A stretch of 64,000 nucleotides of DNA, from the NCBI RefSeq assembly GCF_015500095.1, contig NZ_CP062983.1:5270001-5334000 (forward strand), written 5' to 3'. Of this stretch, positions 23,136 through 32,335 are shown one piece after another. Origin of the DNA: Phototrophicus methaneseepsis (GTDB taxonomy: Bacteria; Chloroflexota; Anaerolineae; Aggregatilineales; Phototrophicaceae). Numbering within the stretch: the first letter of the stretch is position 1; every line of letters begins with the position of its first letter. The position numbers and the translations under genes were made by a program. The notes under the pieces are model-generated. The model made no database searches, was not told the DNA's origin, and was given only the letters and a program-made list of their open reading frames with translations.

Positions 23136-23382
23136 GTGGCGCAGTATGGGCGCTGCACAGGGCGCTGTCAATACACATCTACCGCGGTTATATAGACGCA
23201 CAGCGCGCCCAAAAATACAGTCGCCTGCCACCAGATGGTTTATAATAGGGGCAAGGGAGATCAAAGGACGCTGATGCTATCCTGCAAGGACTTATACACA
23301 TAGAGATACTGCCTGGTGAACCATGAGTAAAGCTGCGATTCTCGTCATCTTGTAATTCGTCATTTTCGGCCTGATTGGCATT

Positions 23383-23784
23383 ATGTTCTTCGTGCTGCCA
23401 CAATCTGGGACATGGCTCGCGCATATCGTGGGCCTGATTATGGCCGTCGTGGGCCTCGTTATCGTGCTTTATGCGATTTTCGAGCACCAGCGCGTCGGCA
23501 AAAAGCTGCCAAACGTCGCCCCAACGCCTAAAGAAGGTGGCAACCTCATTACCAGCGGCCTCTATACGTATATCCGCCATCCTATCTACAGCGGCGTCTT
23601 ACTGGGTGCCTTTGGTATAGCCGTTTTCCAGGGTGAGATCGTGACGTTTTTGCTGGCTGTGGCGCTCTATATCTTGTTCAGCATCAAATCTCGTTATGAA
23701 GAGAGCCTCCTCAAAACGACTTTCGCAGGGTACGCTCAATATATGACGCGAACAGGCCGTTTTATACCAGGATTGAATCTGTAA
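23383..23784 (+). CDS. Isoprenylcysteine carboxyl methyltransferase-like protein, N-terminus interrupted
   Basis: 133 residues from the ATG. KEGGNLITSGLYTYIRHPIY, SGVLLGAFG and RYEESLLKTTFAGYAQYMTR are characteristic of the ICMT/PEMT-like membrane methyltransferases. The frame continues upstream to a better start at 23323 (MSKAAILVIL), but a TAA at 23353-23355 interrupts it before FVIFGLIGIMFFVLP, a natural first membrane helix. A CAA-to-TAA change would explain this. Either the protein starts at 23383 with a shortened helix, or the gene is newly inactivated. Confidence 0.75.
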   Translation: MFFVLPQSGTWLAHIVGLIMAVVGLVIVLYAIFEHQRVGKKLPNVAPTPKEGGNLITSGLYTYIRHPIYSGVLLGAFGIAVFQGEIVTFLLAVALYILFSIKSRYEESLLKTTFAGYAQYMTRTGRFIPGLNL

Positions 23785-23791
23785 CAGCACC

Positions 23792-24427
23792 ATGCCAACC
23801 CAACGAGATACCCTCATCAGCGAGCTGCAATCGCCGGATGTCGCAGCACGTCAGGCTGCTGCTCTGGCCCTGATTGATTTAGCAGATCCCACAACGCGAG
23901 ATGCGCTCATCACAGCCTTACAGGATGACGATACCCAGGTCAGGCGCGGCGCAATCCGTGCCCTGAGCGCCATTAATGATGACGAGAGCGCCCTTGCTAT
24001 CGTGCAAGCATTGCCAGACCGCGCGGCACCTGTACGGCGTCGCGTTGTTTCCTGGTTATTGAAAAATGCGCACCGCAGGGTGATTGTTCCTGTACTGCTG
24101 GCACTGGCGACGGATGACACGCTCGACCTTGCCGCACGCGATTATGCCATTATGGCGCTGGCCCAGGGCGACCACCGAGAAGCGATCCCAACGATCAATC
24201 AACTCGTGCAAGAAGCCCCTGCGCCATTGCAGCGGCGCATCCTACACTCGCTCATGCGCTTTGCTGATGCCAGTTCAGTCCCGGCATTACAGCTCGCCCT
24301 GGCTAGCGAAGACGCCCCAACGCGCAAAATTGCGATGACAACCCTCCAACAAATCGGCACGCCAGAGGCGCTGGCGGCCTTAACGACACACAAATTAGCG
24401 ACACAGGAAGAAGATACACCGTCATGA
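23792..24427 (+). CDS. HEAT-repeat protein
   Basis: 211 residues of tandem HEAT/PBS-lyase-type repeats, e.g. LQSPDVAARQAAALALIDLA, LQDDDTQVRRGAIRALSAIN and LASEDAPTRKIAMTTLQQIG. It starts 8 bases after the methyltransferase-like gene and its stop overlaps the start of the next HEAT gene (ATGA). Such solenoids are protein-binding scaffolds. No enzymatic motif is present. Confidence 0.85.
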   Translation: MPTQRDTLISELQSPDVAARQAAALALIDLADPTTRDALITALQDDDTQVRRGAIRALSAINDDESALAIVQALPDRAAPVRRRVVSWLLKNAHRRVIVPVLLALATDDTLDLAARDYAIMALAQGDHREAIPTINQLVQEAPAPLQRRILHSLMRFADASSVPALQLALASEDAPTRKIAMTTLQQIGTPEALAALTTHKLATQEEDTPS

Positions 24428-25887
24428 TGCCCTTGAACGAAATCGATATAGAGACGCTGCTGCCCCTGCTCACCAGTGAAGATGTGGCCCAGCGCCAGCA
24501 AGCCGCTATTGCGCTCAGCCGGGTGCAGGACGCACGCGTGATTGTTCCTCTCATGGCAGCGCTCGACGATGAAGATAGCACTGTGCGCGCCAACGCCGCC
24601 GCCGGACTGGGTGAAAACAAAGCCACAGAGAGCATCGCAGCGCTGATTGAGCGGCTCAGGCAGGACGAACACGACATCGTACGCGAGCGCGCCGCCGCTG
24701 CCTTGGCACAAATCGGCGATGAACGCGCCATAGAGCCTTTAATTGATGCCCTGGACGACCCCGCAACCTGGACGCGCAACCGCGTGATTTACGTCCTAGG
24801 AGCCAGTGGCGATCAGCGCGCCGTTGATCCACTCATTGAACTGCTCGATCATGCCGATCTCACCACGCAGGGCAATGCGGCCTGGGCATTAGGCGCCATT
24901 GGTGATGTGCGCGCCCTGAACCCGCTCATTGGCCTGCTCAAATCAAAAAACGCGACCGTGCGAGGTAATGCGGCCTGGGCCCTGGGCGAACTCGCTCAGC
25001 CGCAGGCTATCGCGCCGCTATTCCCCCTATTGCAAGATAAATCACCAGAGGTGCGCAGCAAGGCCGCCTGGGCCATGGGCAGCCTGGGAGAACTCACCGG
25101 AGAAACGCGCATGGTCCCGGCGCTGCTGCGCATGCTGGATGATCACGCAGAGATCAAAAATGGGCCGACGACACATGTCATCGTCAGCCAGTACGCTGCC
25201 GAAGCGCTGATGCAGATCGGCACGGATGAAGCCAAAGCAGCCGTCGAGCACTGGCGACCTTTAGCAGCGGAGCAGCTACGCCCGCGGCGGATTCAACAAC
25301 TCATCAGCGTCTTGTCGCAGACCGACCCGGATACGATCACAGCGGCGGTAGAACAACTTGTGGAGATGGGGCCGCCCACCCTGGAGCCACTCATGGAAGC
25401 GTTGAAATCTAAAAATGTGCGCATCCGGCAGAATGCAGCCCGTGCCCTGGGCGACCTGCATCTACCGCAGGCCGGCCCTGCGCTGATGATCGCCCTGGCA
25501 GATACTGACATCGGCGTCTGGAGCCAAGCAACGGCAGCATTGGCAAAGCTCGGTAAGAGCGTCGTGCCCTTGCTGCAACCCGCCCTCAACAGCAGCAAAC
25601 GTCTGGTCAAGATGGGCGCATCGCTGGCCTTATGGCGTATCCAGCGAGAAGAACGCGCTTTCCAGACATTGCTCACAGCCTTGCATGATGAAGATTTTGT
25701 GGTGCGTGGCAGCGCAATCGTCAGTCTATGGCAGCAACCGGACGAACGTGCGATTGCGACGTTACAAATCCGGCTGCAAGAAGAAGAAGGCATGATGGCG
25801 CGCTACGTCCTGCAAGCCTTGCAGACGATTGGCACGCCAGCCGCCCAGGCGACCATCGCGCATTGGATGGCAGAAAACCAGCTTTAG
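24424..25887 (+). CDS. HEAT-repeat protein
   Basis: 487 residues, about 12-14 HEAT repeats with strong regularity (LDDEDSTVRANAAAGLGENK, LLDHADLTTQGNAAWALGAI, LKSKNVRIRQNAARALGDLH). PBS-lyase-like HEAT repeats of this type occur in phycobilin lyases and in general scaffold proteins. No phycobilisome genes are nearby, so scaffold is safer. It is translationally coupled to the preceding HEAT gene, and its stop overlaps the convergent EamA gene by 4 bases. Confidence 0.85.
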   Translation: MMPLNEIDIETLLPLLTSEDVAQRQQAAIALSRVQDARVIVPLMAALDDEDSTVRANAAAGLGENKATESIAALIERLRQDEHDIVRERAAAALAQIGDERAIEPLIDALDDPATWTRNRVIYVLGASGDQRAVDPLIELLDHADLTTQGNAAWALGAIGDVRALNPLIGLLKSKNATVRGNAAWALGELAQPQAIAPLFPLLQDKSPEVRSKAAWAMGSLGELTGETRMVPALLRMLDDHAEIKNGPTTHVIVSQYAAEALMQIGTDEAKAAVEHWRPLAAEQLRPRRIQQLISVLSQTDPDTITAAVEQLVEMGPPTLEPLMEALKSKNVRIRQNAARALGDLHLPQAGPALMIALADTDIGVWSQATAALAKLGKSVVPLLQPALNSSKRLVKMGASLALWRIQREERAFQTLLTALHDEDFVVRGSAIVSLWQQPDERAIATLQIRLQEEEGMMARYVLQALQTIGTPAAQATIAHWMAENQL

Positions 25888-26744
25888 CCCAAACTGAGCG
25901 CGATCACACCCACGACCATAACCGCCGCCGCAGACAATCGCCGCGAGACATCCCCTTCTTTAAGCAGGCCCGTCCCCAATGCGACGCCAATCAGGGTGCT
26001 GATGACGCGCATGGGGGCGACATAGCTCACGGGGCTGACGGATAAAGCCACCAGGATCAGGATATAGGAGAGCGAGCTAAAGACCGCGACGAAGGCCGCT
26101 TTCCACTTATCCTGATGCCAGGCGCTCTGGACGGAGCCCCAATCTTTGAGAGCAAATGGGGTTAGCATCACCATGCGCGATAGGCCCAACCCCCATTGGA
26201 AGATCAACGGCGCAATTTGCAGTTCCCCCACAGCATAAGCATCCCATAATGTGTAACCTGCAATCGCCAGCCCCGTCAGCGCAGCAAAGGTCACACCGGG
26301 CAAGGCATTGCGTTCCCGCAGGCGGCGAGGATCGCCCGTTAAGCCAAAGACGCCACCACAGATCAACAAAGCGCCGACCATTGCTAATACAGAAGGGCGC
26401 TCACCAAAGATCAAGATCGCGGCAATGGTTGAAATCAGCGGACCAATGGCCCGTGCCAGGGGATACACAATCGACAAATCACCCACCTGATACCCTTTAG
26501 AGAGCAGCAGGAAGTACAGCATATGTAATATGCCGCTGCCGATGATGAAGACGAGCGCCGCACCATCAATGTCGTGATGGTCAGCAGAGACGGTATACCA
26601 TACGAATGGGAAATAGAGGATGGCTTCCATCACGCCAAACAACCATAAAAAGCTAACGCCACCTTGGGCGCGCTTGGCGATGAAGTTCCATAATGCATGG
26701 AAAACAGCAGAGAGCAAAACAAAAGCAATGGCAGGGGCTGTCAT
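25884..26744 (-). CDS. EamA/DMT-family transporter
   Basis: Start after AGGAG (8 bases) gives 286 residues with about ten membrane segments. FHALWNFIAKRAQGG, GDLSIVYPLARAIGPLISTI and FGERPSVLAMVGALLICGGV are typical EamA motifs. It differs clearly from the exporter at 20670. The substrate is unknown. Confidence 0.85.
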   Translation of the reverse strand: MTAPAIAFVLLSAVFHALWNFIAKRAQGGVSFLWLFGVMEAILYFPFVWYTVSADHHDIDGAALVFIIGSGILHMLYFLLLSKGYQVGDLSIVYPLARAIGPLISTIAAILIFGERPSVLAMVGALLICGGVFGLTGDPRRLRERNALPGVTFAALTGLAIAGYTLWDAYAVGELQIAPLIFQWGLGLSRMVMLTPFALKDWGSVQSAWHQDKWKAAFVAVFSSLSYILILVALSVSPVSYVAPMRVISTLIGVALGTGLLKEGDVSRRLSAAAVMVVGVIALSLG

Positions 26745-27201
26745 GAACGTGACTCCTAGATGGTGGTATGCGAATACACACCAACCCATCCCCCCTGATC
26801 TTTTAATTCTTCAGGTGTCTGCCGGAGGATATATCGAACATGGCTTTAAGTAGCGCTCGGACCAAGCCTGACAAAATCAGTGGAACCCTAGCTACACATG
26901 AGTTGATCGCCCTATTATAAAAACGCGCCTGCAAAATCGCAAACCATAGCACAGACCATGGGCCCGCTCAGGATCAGCTTTAATTCTCCGTGACTTTGGT
27001 ATGACTAGCGAAGAACGCCCAGATCACATCTGTTGCACTGAGGGCCTGGGTCGGCTCCTCTGCCTGGGAACGGAGGCGCTGGCTCCACGGCCAGGAATGC
27101 CCCATCGCTGATTTATTATCCTCTTAGCGTAAGCCCATTAAACAAAAAATAGAGGGCAAGAACCCTCTATTTTCGTAAAATTTAGCGAATCCTGGGCTTA
27201 G
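26745..27201. other. Intergenic region
   Basis: About 455 bases with no supported gene. Apart from the pdh terminator at its right end I see no repeat, RNA gene or conserved signal. It must hold the promoter of the leftward EamA gene. Confidence 0.5.
27146..27173 (-). terminator. Intrinsic terminator of the pdh operon
   Basis: A perfect 11-bp stem (AAAATAGAGGG / CCCTCTATTTT) with a 6-base loop, followed on the minus strand by TTGTTT. It lies about 30 bases after the pdhC stop. Confidence 0.85.
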
Positions 27202-28458
27202 TTAGACCAGCAAGCGCATCGGATTTTCGATCAGGTTACGGAAGTACTGCAACCATTGGGCACCTTCAGCACCATCGCTGACGCGATGGTCAATGCTGAG
27301 GGTGGCTTTCATACGCGTCCCTACACCAAGCGTGCCATCTTCCTTGACGACCGGGACCTTACGCGCACTTGCGACGGCCAATGCACCTGATTCCGGCGGA
27401 TCAATGATGGAGGAGAAGCTCTCGACATCATAGGGGCCCAGGTTACTCACCAGGAAGGTACCACCCTTGATGTACTCCTGCTTGATATTGCCATCGCGAG
27501 CATCGGTAAACATCTGCTTGTGATACTTCGCCATCTCCGAAAGAGGCGTGGTATCCGCATCCGGCGAGACCACATTGACAAGGCCATTATTGGGCAGCGC
27601 GACGGCAATCGCGATGTTGACGCGCTTATGACGCACCAGCTTATCGCCGTAGTAATGCGTGTTCAGGTTGGGGAAGGCGCGCTGTGTGAGGGCAGCCGCT
27701 TTGACAACCATATCATTTACGCTGACTTTTACGCCTTCGTCTTCCAGCATCGCGTTGATTTCTTTACGCAGGCCCAGCAGCGGCTCCACATCGAGTTCAA
27801 TCGTCAGATAGAAATGCGGCGTCGTCTGGAAGCTGGTCACGGTGCCATCTGCGATGAGGCGGCGCATACGGCTGACGTCGATAATCTCGACATCATCGCC
27901 TTCCGGCAGCTTGCCATAGCTCTGGCCGATAGTTGTACCACCACTCGGCTGCTTGGGTGCAGCGGCTGGCTTGGGTGCTGGCTTATAATTCTCGACATCT
28001 GCTTTGACGATACGCCCACCGGGGCCACTCCCGGCAACCTGTGCCAGGTTGATGCCCTTCTCGGCAGCAACGCGCTTCGCTAATGGGGAGGCTTTGATCC
28101 GCCCATCTGGCGTGGTTGCAGCCGCGCCATTGCTGGCAGGGGCTTCTTCTTCGGCTTCGTCGTCTTCTTCAGGGGCTTCTTCCTCAGCCGCTTCTTCAGC
28201 CGCAGGGGCTTTTGCCTCGCCACCGGCTGGGGCTTCGCCAGCATCGCCCAACTGAGCAATAACTGTGCCTTCATCGACTTCTTCGCCGACTTCCAACTTC
28301 AACGACAGAATGGTGCCATCTGCCGGGGCTTCTACCTCGACAGTCGCCTTATCCGCTTCAAATTCAGCGATGACTTCGCCTTTTTTGACCGAATCCCCGA
28401 CATCCTTAAGCCAGTTCAGCAGCATGCCATCCATTGTCAGGGTAACATCTTGCGCCAT
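27202..28458 (-). CDS. pdhC: Dihydrolipoamide acetyltransferase, E2 of pyruvate dehydrogenase
   Basis: 418 residues. A single lipoyl domain carries the modified lysine in EADKATVEV (about residue 38). An Ala/Glu/Pro-rich linker leads to the peripheral subunit-binding domain (IKASPLAKRVAAEKGINLAQ, GSGPGGRIVKADV). The catalytic domain ends with the active-site DHRVSDGAEGAQWL. It transfers acetyl groups to CoA as the core of the complex. Start and stop adjoin pdhB (last base shared), so the genes are coupled. An E3 gene is not in the window. Confidence 0.9.
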   Translation of the reverse strand: MAQDVTLTMDGMLLNWLKDVGDSVKKGEVIAEFEADKATVEVEAPADGTILSLKLEVGEEVDEGTVIAQLGDAGEAPAGGEAKAPAAEEAAEEEAPEEDDEAEEEAPASNGAAATTPDGRIKASPLAKRVAAEKGINLAQVAGSGPGGRIVKADVENYKPAPKPAAAPKQPSGGTTIGQSYGKLPEGDDVEIIDVSRMRRLIADGTVTSFQTTPHFYLTIELDVEPLLGLRKEINAMLEDEGVKVSVNDMVVKAAALTQRAFPNLNTHYYGDKLVRHKRVNIAIAVALPNNGLVNVVSPDADTTPLSEMAKYHKQMFTDARDGNIKQEYIKGGTFLVSNLGPYDVESFSSIIDPPESGALAVASARKVPVVKEDGTLGVGTRMKATLSIDHRVSDGAEGAQWLQYFRNLIENPMRLLV

Positions 28459-29441
28459 TAAATGATCTCCTTCACGGCTGCGACGACCTTATCTGAGTCT
28501 GGCAGCGCCATTGCTTCTAGATACTTCGAATATGGCAGCGGCACATCATGGGCGGAAACACGCTTGATGGGCGCATCCATATAGTCGAAGCAGTTCTCCT
28601 GTATCTGCGCTGCCAATTCACTACCAAAACTGTACATGGGCAGGCTTTCTTCGACAATAACCGCGCGGTTGGTCTTCTTAAAGCTCTCGAAGATCAGTTC
28701 CGTATCCAACGGACGCAGCCAGCGAAGGTCAACGACTTCAACACTGACGCCATCCTGCTCAAGTTCACGTGCTGCTTTTGTAGCCCATTCGACGCCGCGT
28801 GCATAGGTGAAGATACTCACATCTGTGCCTTCGCGAACGATGTTGCCCTTGCCAATTGGCAGGATGAAGTCTTCGTCTTCATCTGGCATAGGCCCTGGCT
28901 TGCTGTACAGGCCAATGCTTTCCGTAAACAATACAGGATTATCGTCACGGATTGAAGCTTTCAACATACCGTAGGCATCTGCACTATTGGACGGTGTGCC
29001 AACATACATACCTGGGAAATGTGCGAAGATCGGCTCCGGCATGTGGCTGTGTGTCGCCGTCGCCTGATCGCCCCAGCCTGTGGCGGCGCGGAATACGAGC
29101 GGCACCTTAAACATGCCATTGAACATATAGTGAATCTTCGCAGCGTGGTTAACGAGTGCATCCAATGCCAGGAAGGCAAAGTTGATGGTCATAAATTCCG
29201 CAACGGGGCGCAGGCCAGCCATAGCCGCGCCAACGGCGACACCACCGATTGCCATCTCGCTAATGGGGGTATCGAGTACGCGCTTTTCCCCGAATTCTTC
29301 CAAAAAGCCGCGTGTGACGCGGTGCGTGCCCTGCCAGTAGGCCACTTCTTCGCCCATCACAAAGACGCTCTCGTCGCGGTGCATTTCTTCTAGTAATGCA
29401 TGCCGCAGGGCCTCTCGCATGGGTAGATTTCTGCTTGCCAT
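28458..29441 (-). CDS. pdhB: Pyruvate dehydrogenase E1 component, beta subunit
   Basis: 327 residues. REALRHALLEEMHRDESVFV, FGEKRVLDTPISEMAIGGVA and GLRPVAEFMTINFAFLALDA are characteristic of E1-beta, and VEVVDLRWLRPLDTELIFES marks the C-terminal transketolase-like domain. It forms the E1 heterotetramer with the alpha subunit encoded just upstream. Branched-chain 2-oxoacid substrates cannot be excluded from sequence alone. Confidence 0.9.
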   Translation of the reverse strand: MASRNLPMREALRHALLEEMHRDESVFVMGEEVAYWQGTHRVTRGFLEEFGEKRVLDTPISEMAIGGVAVGAAMAGLRPVAEFMTINFAFLALDALVNHAAKIHYMFNGMFKVPLVFRAATGWGDQATATHSHMPEPIFAHFPGMYVGTPSNSADAYGMLKASIRDDNPVLFTESIGLYSKPGPMPDEDEDFILPIGKGNIVREGTDVSIFTYARGVEWATKAARELEQDGVSVEVVDLRWLRPLDTELIFESFKKTNRAVIVEESLPMYSFGSELAAQIQENCFDYMDAPIKRVSAHDVPLPYSKYLEAMALPDSDKVVAAVKEII

Positions 29442-29487
29442 AGCCTCTCTTTTCTGTTCTATACCCGGTTAATGAGTGCGCCCGGCG

Positions 29488-30477
29488 TTATGATTCTTCG
29501 ACATATACGTTTGCATATAACTGTTCCAGCGTATCCGGGAATGGGCTGTTTTCCGCAAATTCAACCGATTTCGCCACGATTTCGCGCTGTGCAGCTTCAA
29601 TATCATCAAGCTCACTGCCGATGTCTTTATATTTTTCTTCCAACTGACGGCGGAAGACAGTAATCGGGTCTTTGTTCTGCTTCCACTCTTCCAGCTCTTC
29701 AGAGAAGCGGGTGTCATACTGCTTATCACTCACGCCATGACCCCGATAGCGGTAGGTAATCGCTTCGATCATAGCCGAGCCACCACCGGACCAGACATGC
29801 TGGGCAGCTTCATTGACCTTTTCGTACATCGCCATAACGTCCTGACCATCAACACGGCCCAGGTCCTTAACGCCATAGCTATTGGCACGCTCATGCAGGA
29901 TGGGGTTACCGGCCGCACGAGAAGTTTCAGTACCCATGCCGAAACCATTATTCTCAATGATCCAGATCACAGGCAAATCCCACACGCCAGCGATATTCAC
30001 CGCTTCGTGGAAGTAACCATTATTCGTAGCACCATCACCCACAAAGCAGATGACAAACGCGCCTGTTTCGTTGTACTTCGCTTCCAGAGCGATGCCAGAT
30101 GCCAGCGGCAGATGACCGCCCACAATCGCATAGCCACCCCAGAAGTGATGATTGAGCGAGGCCAAGTGCATACTACCGCCTTTACCGCCGCTCACACCAT
30201 CGACGCGACCCATCATTTCAGCCATCACGCGGTTCGGGTCAACGCCCAGCGCCAACGCAATACCATGATCACGATATGCTGTGATGATATGGTCTTTGCC
30301 GATTTCCATATTTGCTATTGCACCCACACCGACCGCTTCGTGGCCGCTGTAGAGATGCAAATAAACGCCAGTGATTCGCTTTTCGTTATAAAGCTGCTGG
30401 CATGTTTCTTCAAACTCCCGGATCAGCACCATTTGACGGTACCAGTCGAGCAGCGTTTCTTTATTCAAACGTGCCAT
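29488..30477 (-). CDS. pdhA: Pyruvate dehydrogenase E1 component, alpha subunit
   Basis: 329 residues with AGGAG shortly before the ATG. GGKGGSMHLASLNHHFWGGY and the thiamine diphosphate motif GDGATNNGYFHEAVNIAGVW are clear, as is the phosphorylation-loop region YRYRGHGVSDKQYDTRF. It decarboxylates the 2-oxoacid. It is the first gene of the three-gene operon. No promoter motif stands out in the 300 bases upstream. Confidence 0.92.
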   Translation of the reverse strand: MARLNKETLLDWYRQMVLIREFEETCQQLYNEKRITGVYLHLYSGHEAVGVGAIANMEIGKDHIITAYRDHGIALALGVDPNRVMAEMMGRVDGVSGGKGGSMHLASLNHHFWGGYAIVGGHLPLASGIALEAKYNETGAFVICFVGDGATNNGYFHEAVNIAGVWDLPVIWIIENNGFGMGTETSRAAGNPILHERANSYGVKDLGRVDGQDVMAMYEKVNEAAQHVWSGGGSAMIEAITYRYRGHGVSDKQYDTRFSEELEEWKQNKDPITVFRRQLEEKYKDIGSELDDIEAAQREIVAKSVEFAENSPFPDTLEQLYANVYVEES

Positions 30478-30689
30478 TAAGATCTCCTAGAATTATCCGC
30501 TATCCATTGGGAACATGGTTAAAATGCGCAACCGGATAGCAGCGTCCAACGCAATAGTAAGTTTACCTAGCGTTAAGGGCTTGGTCAAACACCGTGTCTG
30601 AAAGTACGATGAGCATTTTAGACAACGTGACGGAATTCACAAAGGGTGGCTTCGGAAAATGCGATTAATAAGCGGCATACGTCTATAAA

Positions 30690-30712
30690 AAAATCGGCTT
30701 GGGGCCGATTTT
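30690..30712 (-). terminator. Intrinsic terminator after GlsB-like gene
   Basis: A 9-bp stem (AAAATCGGC / GCCGATTTT) with 5-base loop, followed on the minus strand by a T-run. It lies about 65 bases after the stop. Confidence 0.8.
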
Positions 30713-30777
30713 AATTGAATGAGAATTTTCTCATCTTGGCAATGGACTTAACGGCATACAAGCTGACAGCGCCTGTA

Positions 30778-31131
30778 TCATCGCCCAAAATTATGGTCTA
30801 CGAAAATTCGCATCAGGTAGACGAGGACAACCGCCCCCAATACGCCAACGACCAGACCACCAACGAAGGGAATACCATACAGAAAGTGCAGGCCCAAAAA
30901 GCGCACCAACGTGCTGCCGATAAAGCCACCCGCAACACCGAGCAGGATATTATTCAGGACGCTGTAAGCCGCACCGCGCACGATATACCCTGCCACATAG
31001 CCAGTGATCGCCCACAAGAAGAGTGCCACAATGAGCGGGAGCAGGCCACCAAAGAGCCAACGACCAGCCAGCAGTGCCACGATGACGATCAACACTAACA
31101 GGAATGGGCTGTAGTCGGTTTTTCTGTTCAT
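30778..31131 (-). CDS. GlsB/YeaQ/YmgE-family membrane protein
   Basis: 117 residues with about four membrane helices (FLLVLIVIVALLAGRWLFGG; NILLGVAGGFIGSTLVRFLG). The glycine-rich GGFIGSTL stretch and GYVAGYIVRG match small stress-linked membrane proteins formerly called transglycosylase-associated. Function unknown in detail. Its own terminator lies downstream. Confidence 0.75.
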   Translation of the reverse strand: MNRKTDYSPFLLVLIVIVALLAGRWLFGGLLPLIVALFLWAITGYVAGYIVRGAAYSVLNNILLGVAGGFIGSTLVRFLGLHFLYGIPFVGGLVVGVLGAVVLVYLMRIFVDHNFGR

Positions 31132-31330
31132 AAAACGAGCCTCGGTTCATAACCTCAATTGCTGGAGCATATGGTTACTTTAGTATACGGCAAAAAAGGC
31201 CCTCTCGTTCTCTGATGGCGCAATTTCCCCATCATTTAGGGGGCTATACCCGCATTACCCGCTTATTTGCATAGAGTAGGTCTTTCCGCTATGCTGGTGA
31301 AAGCATTTACCGATGATAGGATGCGCGAAC

Positions 31331-32245
31331 ATGCATATTCTGGAACCTAACGAACGCACAGCACGCGACGCTTTTTCCGCGAGCTTTGACCCGGTTCTGA
31401 CGATTCAATCTGGCGATACCGTCCGCTATCGTCATGTGCTCGATGCCGCATGGCTGGATGGCACTGGCACCACCTCCTCACTGACGGAGACTGTCTCACA
31501 CAATGGGCACGCACTGGTCGGGCCAATCGCCATCGAGGGCGCGAAGCCCGGTATGGTGCTGGCGGTGCATGTCGGTGAGATCATCACAGCACCGAAAGGC
31601 TGGAACATCGGTGGTGGGCCAGGGCTGGAATTATGGCAGAAGCTGGGTACAGAACTGCCAGAAAGACCGCCGCGCACATGGTGGGAGATCAACCGTGAAA
31701 CGATGACGGCGACCAATCCCACCGGGCAGACAGTCCGTGTTGCGCCTTTTATGGGGGTTATGGGCATGCCACCCGGCCCGGAAGGCAGCCATCCGACGCC
31801 ACCACCACGTTTTACAGGCGGCAATATCGACTGCAAGCTGCTAACGGCTGGCAGCACCCTCTACCTGCCTATCGCTGTCGAAGGTGGCCTCTTTAGCACT
31901 GGCGATGGCCATGCAGCACAGGGCGATGGTGAAGTGAGCCTGACGGCTATTGAATGTTCTATTGAGCAAGTGGACCTGACCTTTACCCTACTGCCTGATA
32001 TGCACCTGAGTACACCGCGAGCGCTTACTTCCGAAGGCAAGATTACGCTTGGCTTCCACGAAGATTTGGACGAAGCCACCTATATCGCGCTCAATGCCAT
32101 GCTCGATTGGCTGATCGAACTATATGGCTTCACGCGGCAGGATGCACTCAGCTTAGCGAGCGTCGCTGTGGATATGCGCATCACACAAATCGTCAATGGC
32201 GTAAAGGGCGTCCATGCTCTGCTGCCAGATGGCGCTGTCTGGTAG
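31331..32245 (+). CDS. Acetamidase/formamidase family protein
   Basis: Start at the ATG before HILEPNERTARDAFSASFDP, with AGGA upstream; an ATG 18 bases earlier is possible. 304 residues. VGPIAIEGAKPGMVLAVHVG, PRFTGGNIDCKLLTAGSTLY, EGGLFSTGDGHAAQGDGEV and ALSLASVAVDMRITQIVNGV are hallmark FmdA/AmdA segments. It probably hydrolyses short amides to ammonia and acid. Confidence 0.9.
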   Translation: MHILEPNERTARDAFSASFDPVLTIQSGDTVRYRHVLDAAWLDGTGTTSSLTETVSHNGHALVGPIAIEGAKPGMVLAVHVGEIITAPKGWNIGGGPGLELWQKLGTELPERPPRTWWEINRETMTATNPTGQTVRVAPFMGVMGMPPGPEGSHPTPPPRFTGGNIDCKLLTAGSTLYLPIAVEGGLFSTGDGHAAQGDGEVSLTAIECSIEQVDLTFTLLPDMHLSTPRALTSEGKITLGFHEDLDEATYIALNAMLDWLIELYGFTRQDALSLASVAVDMRITQIVNGVKGVHALLPDGAVW

Positions 32246-32335
32246 CTCTTTTACTTTGCCCAGCAATTGGGCCATTTTTGAACAATCGCCCGCGTCTGAC
32301 GTTAATCTATAGAGGGCGATCAAAATGGAGAGTCT

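Noticed and set aside
29737-30480. Plus-strand frame of 247 codons opposite pdhA
   Set aside because: It is a complement artefact of a highly conserved gene; the protein has no recognisable domain.
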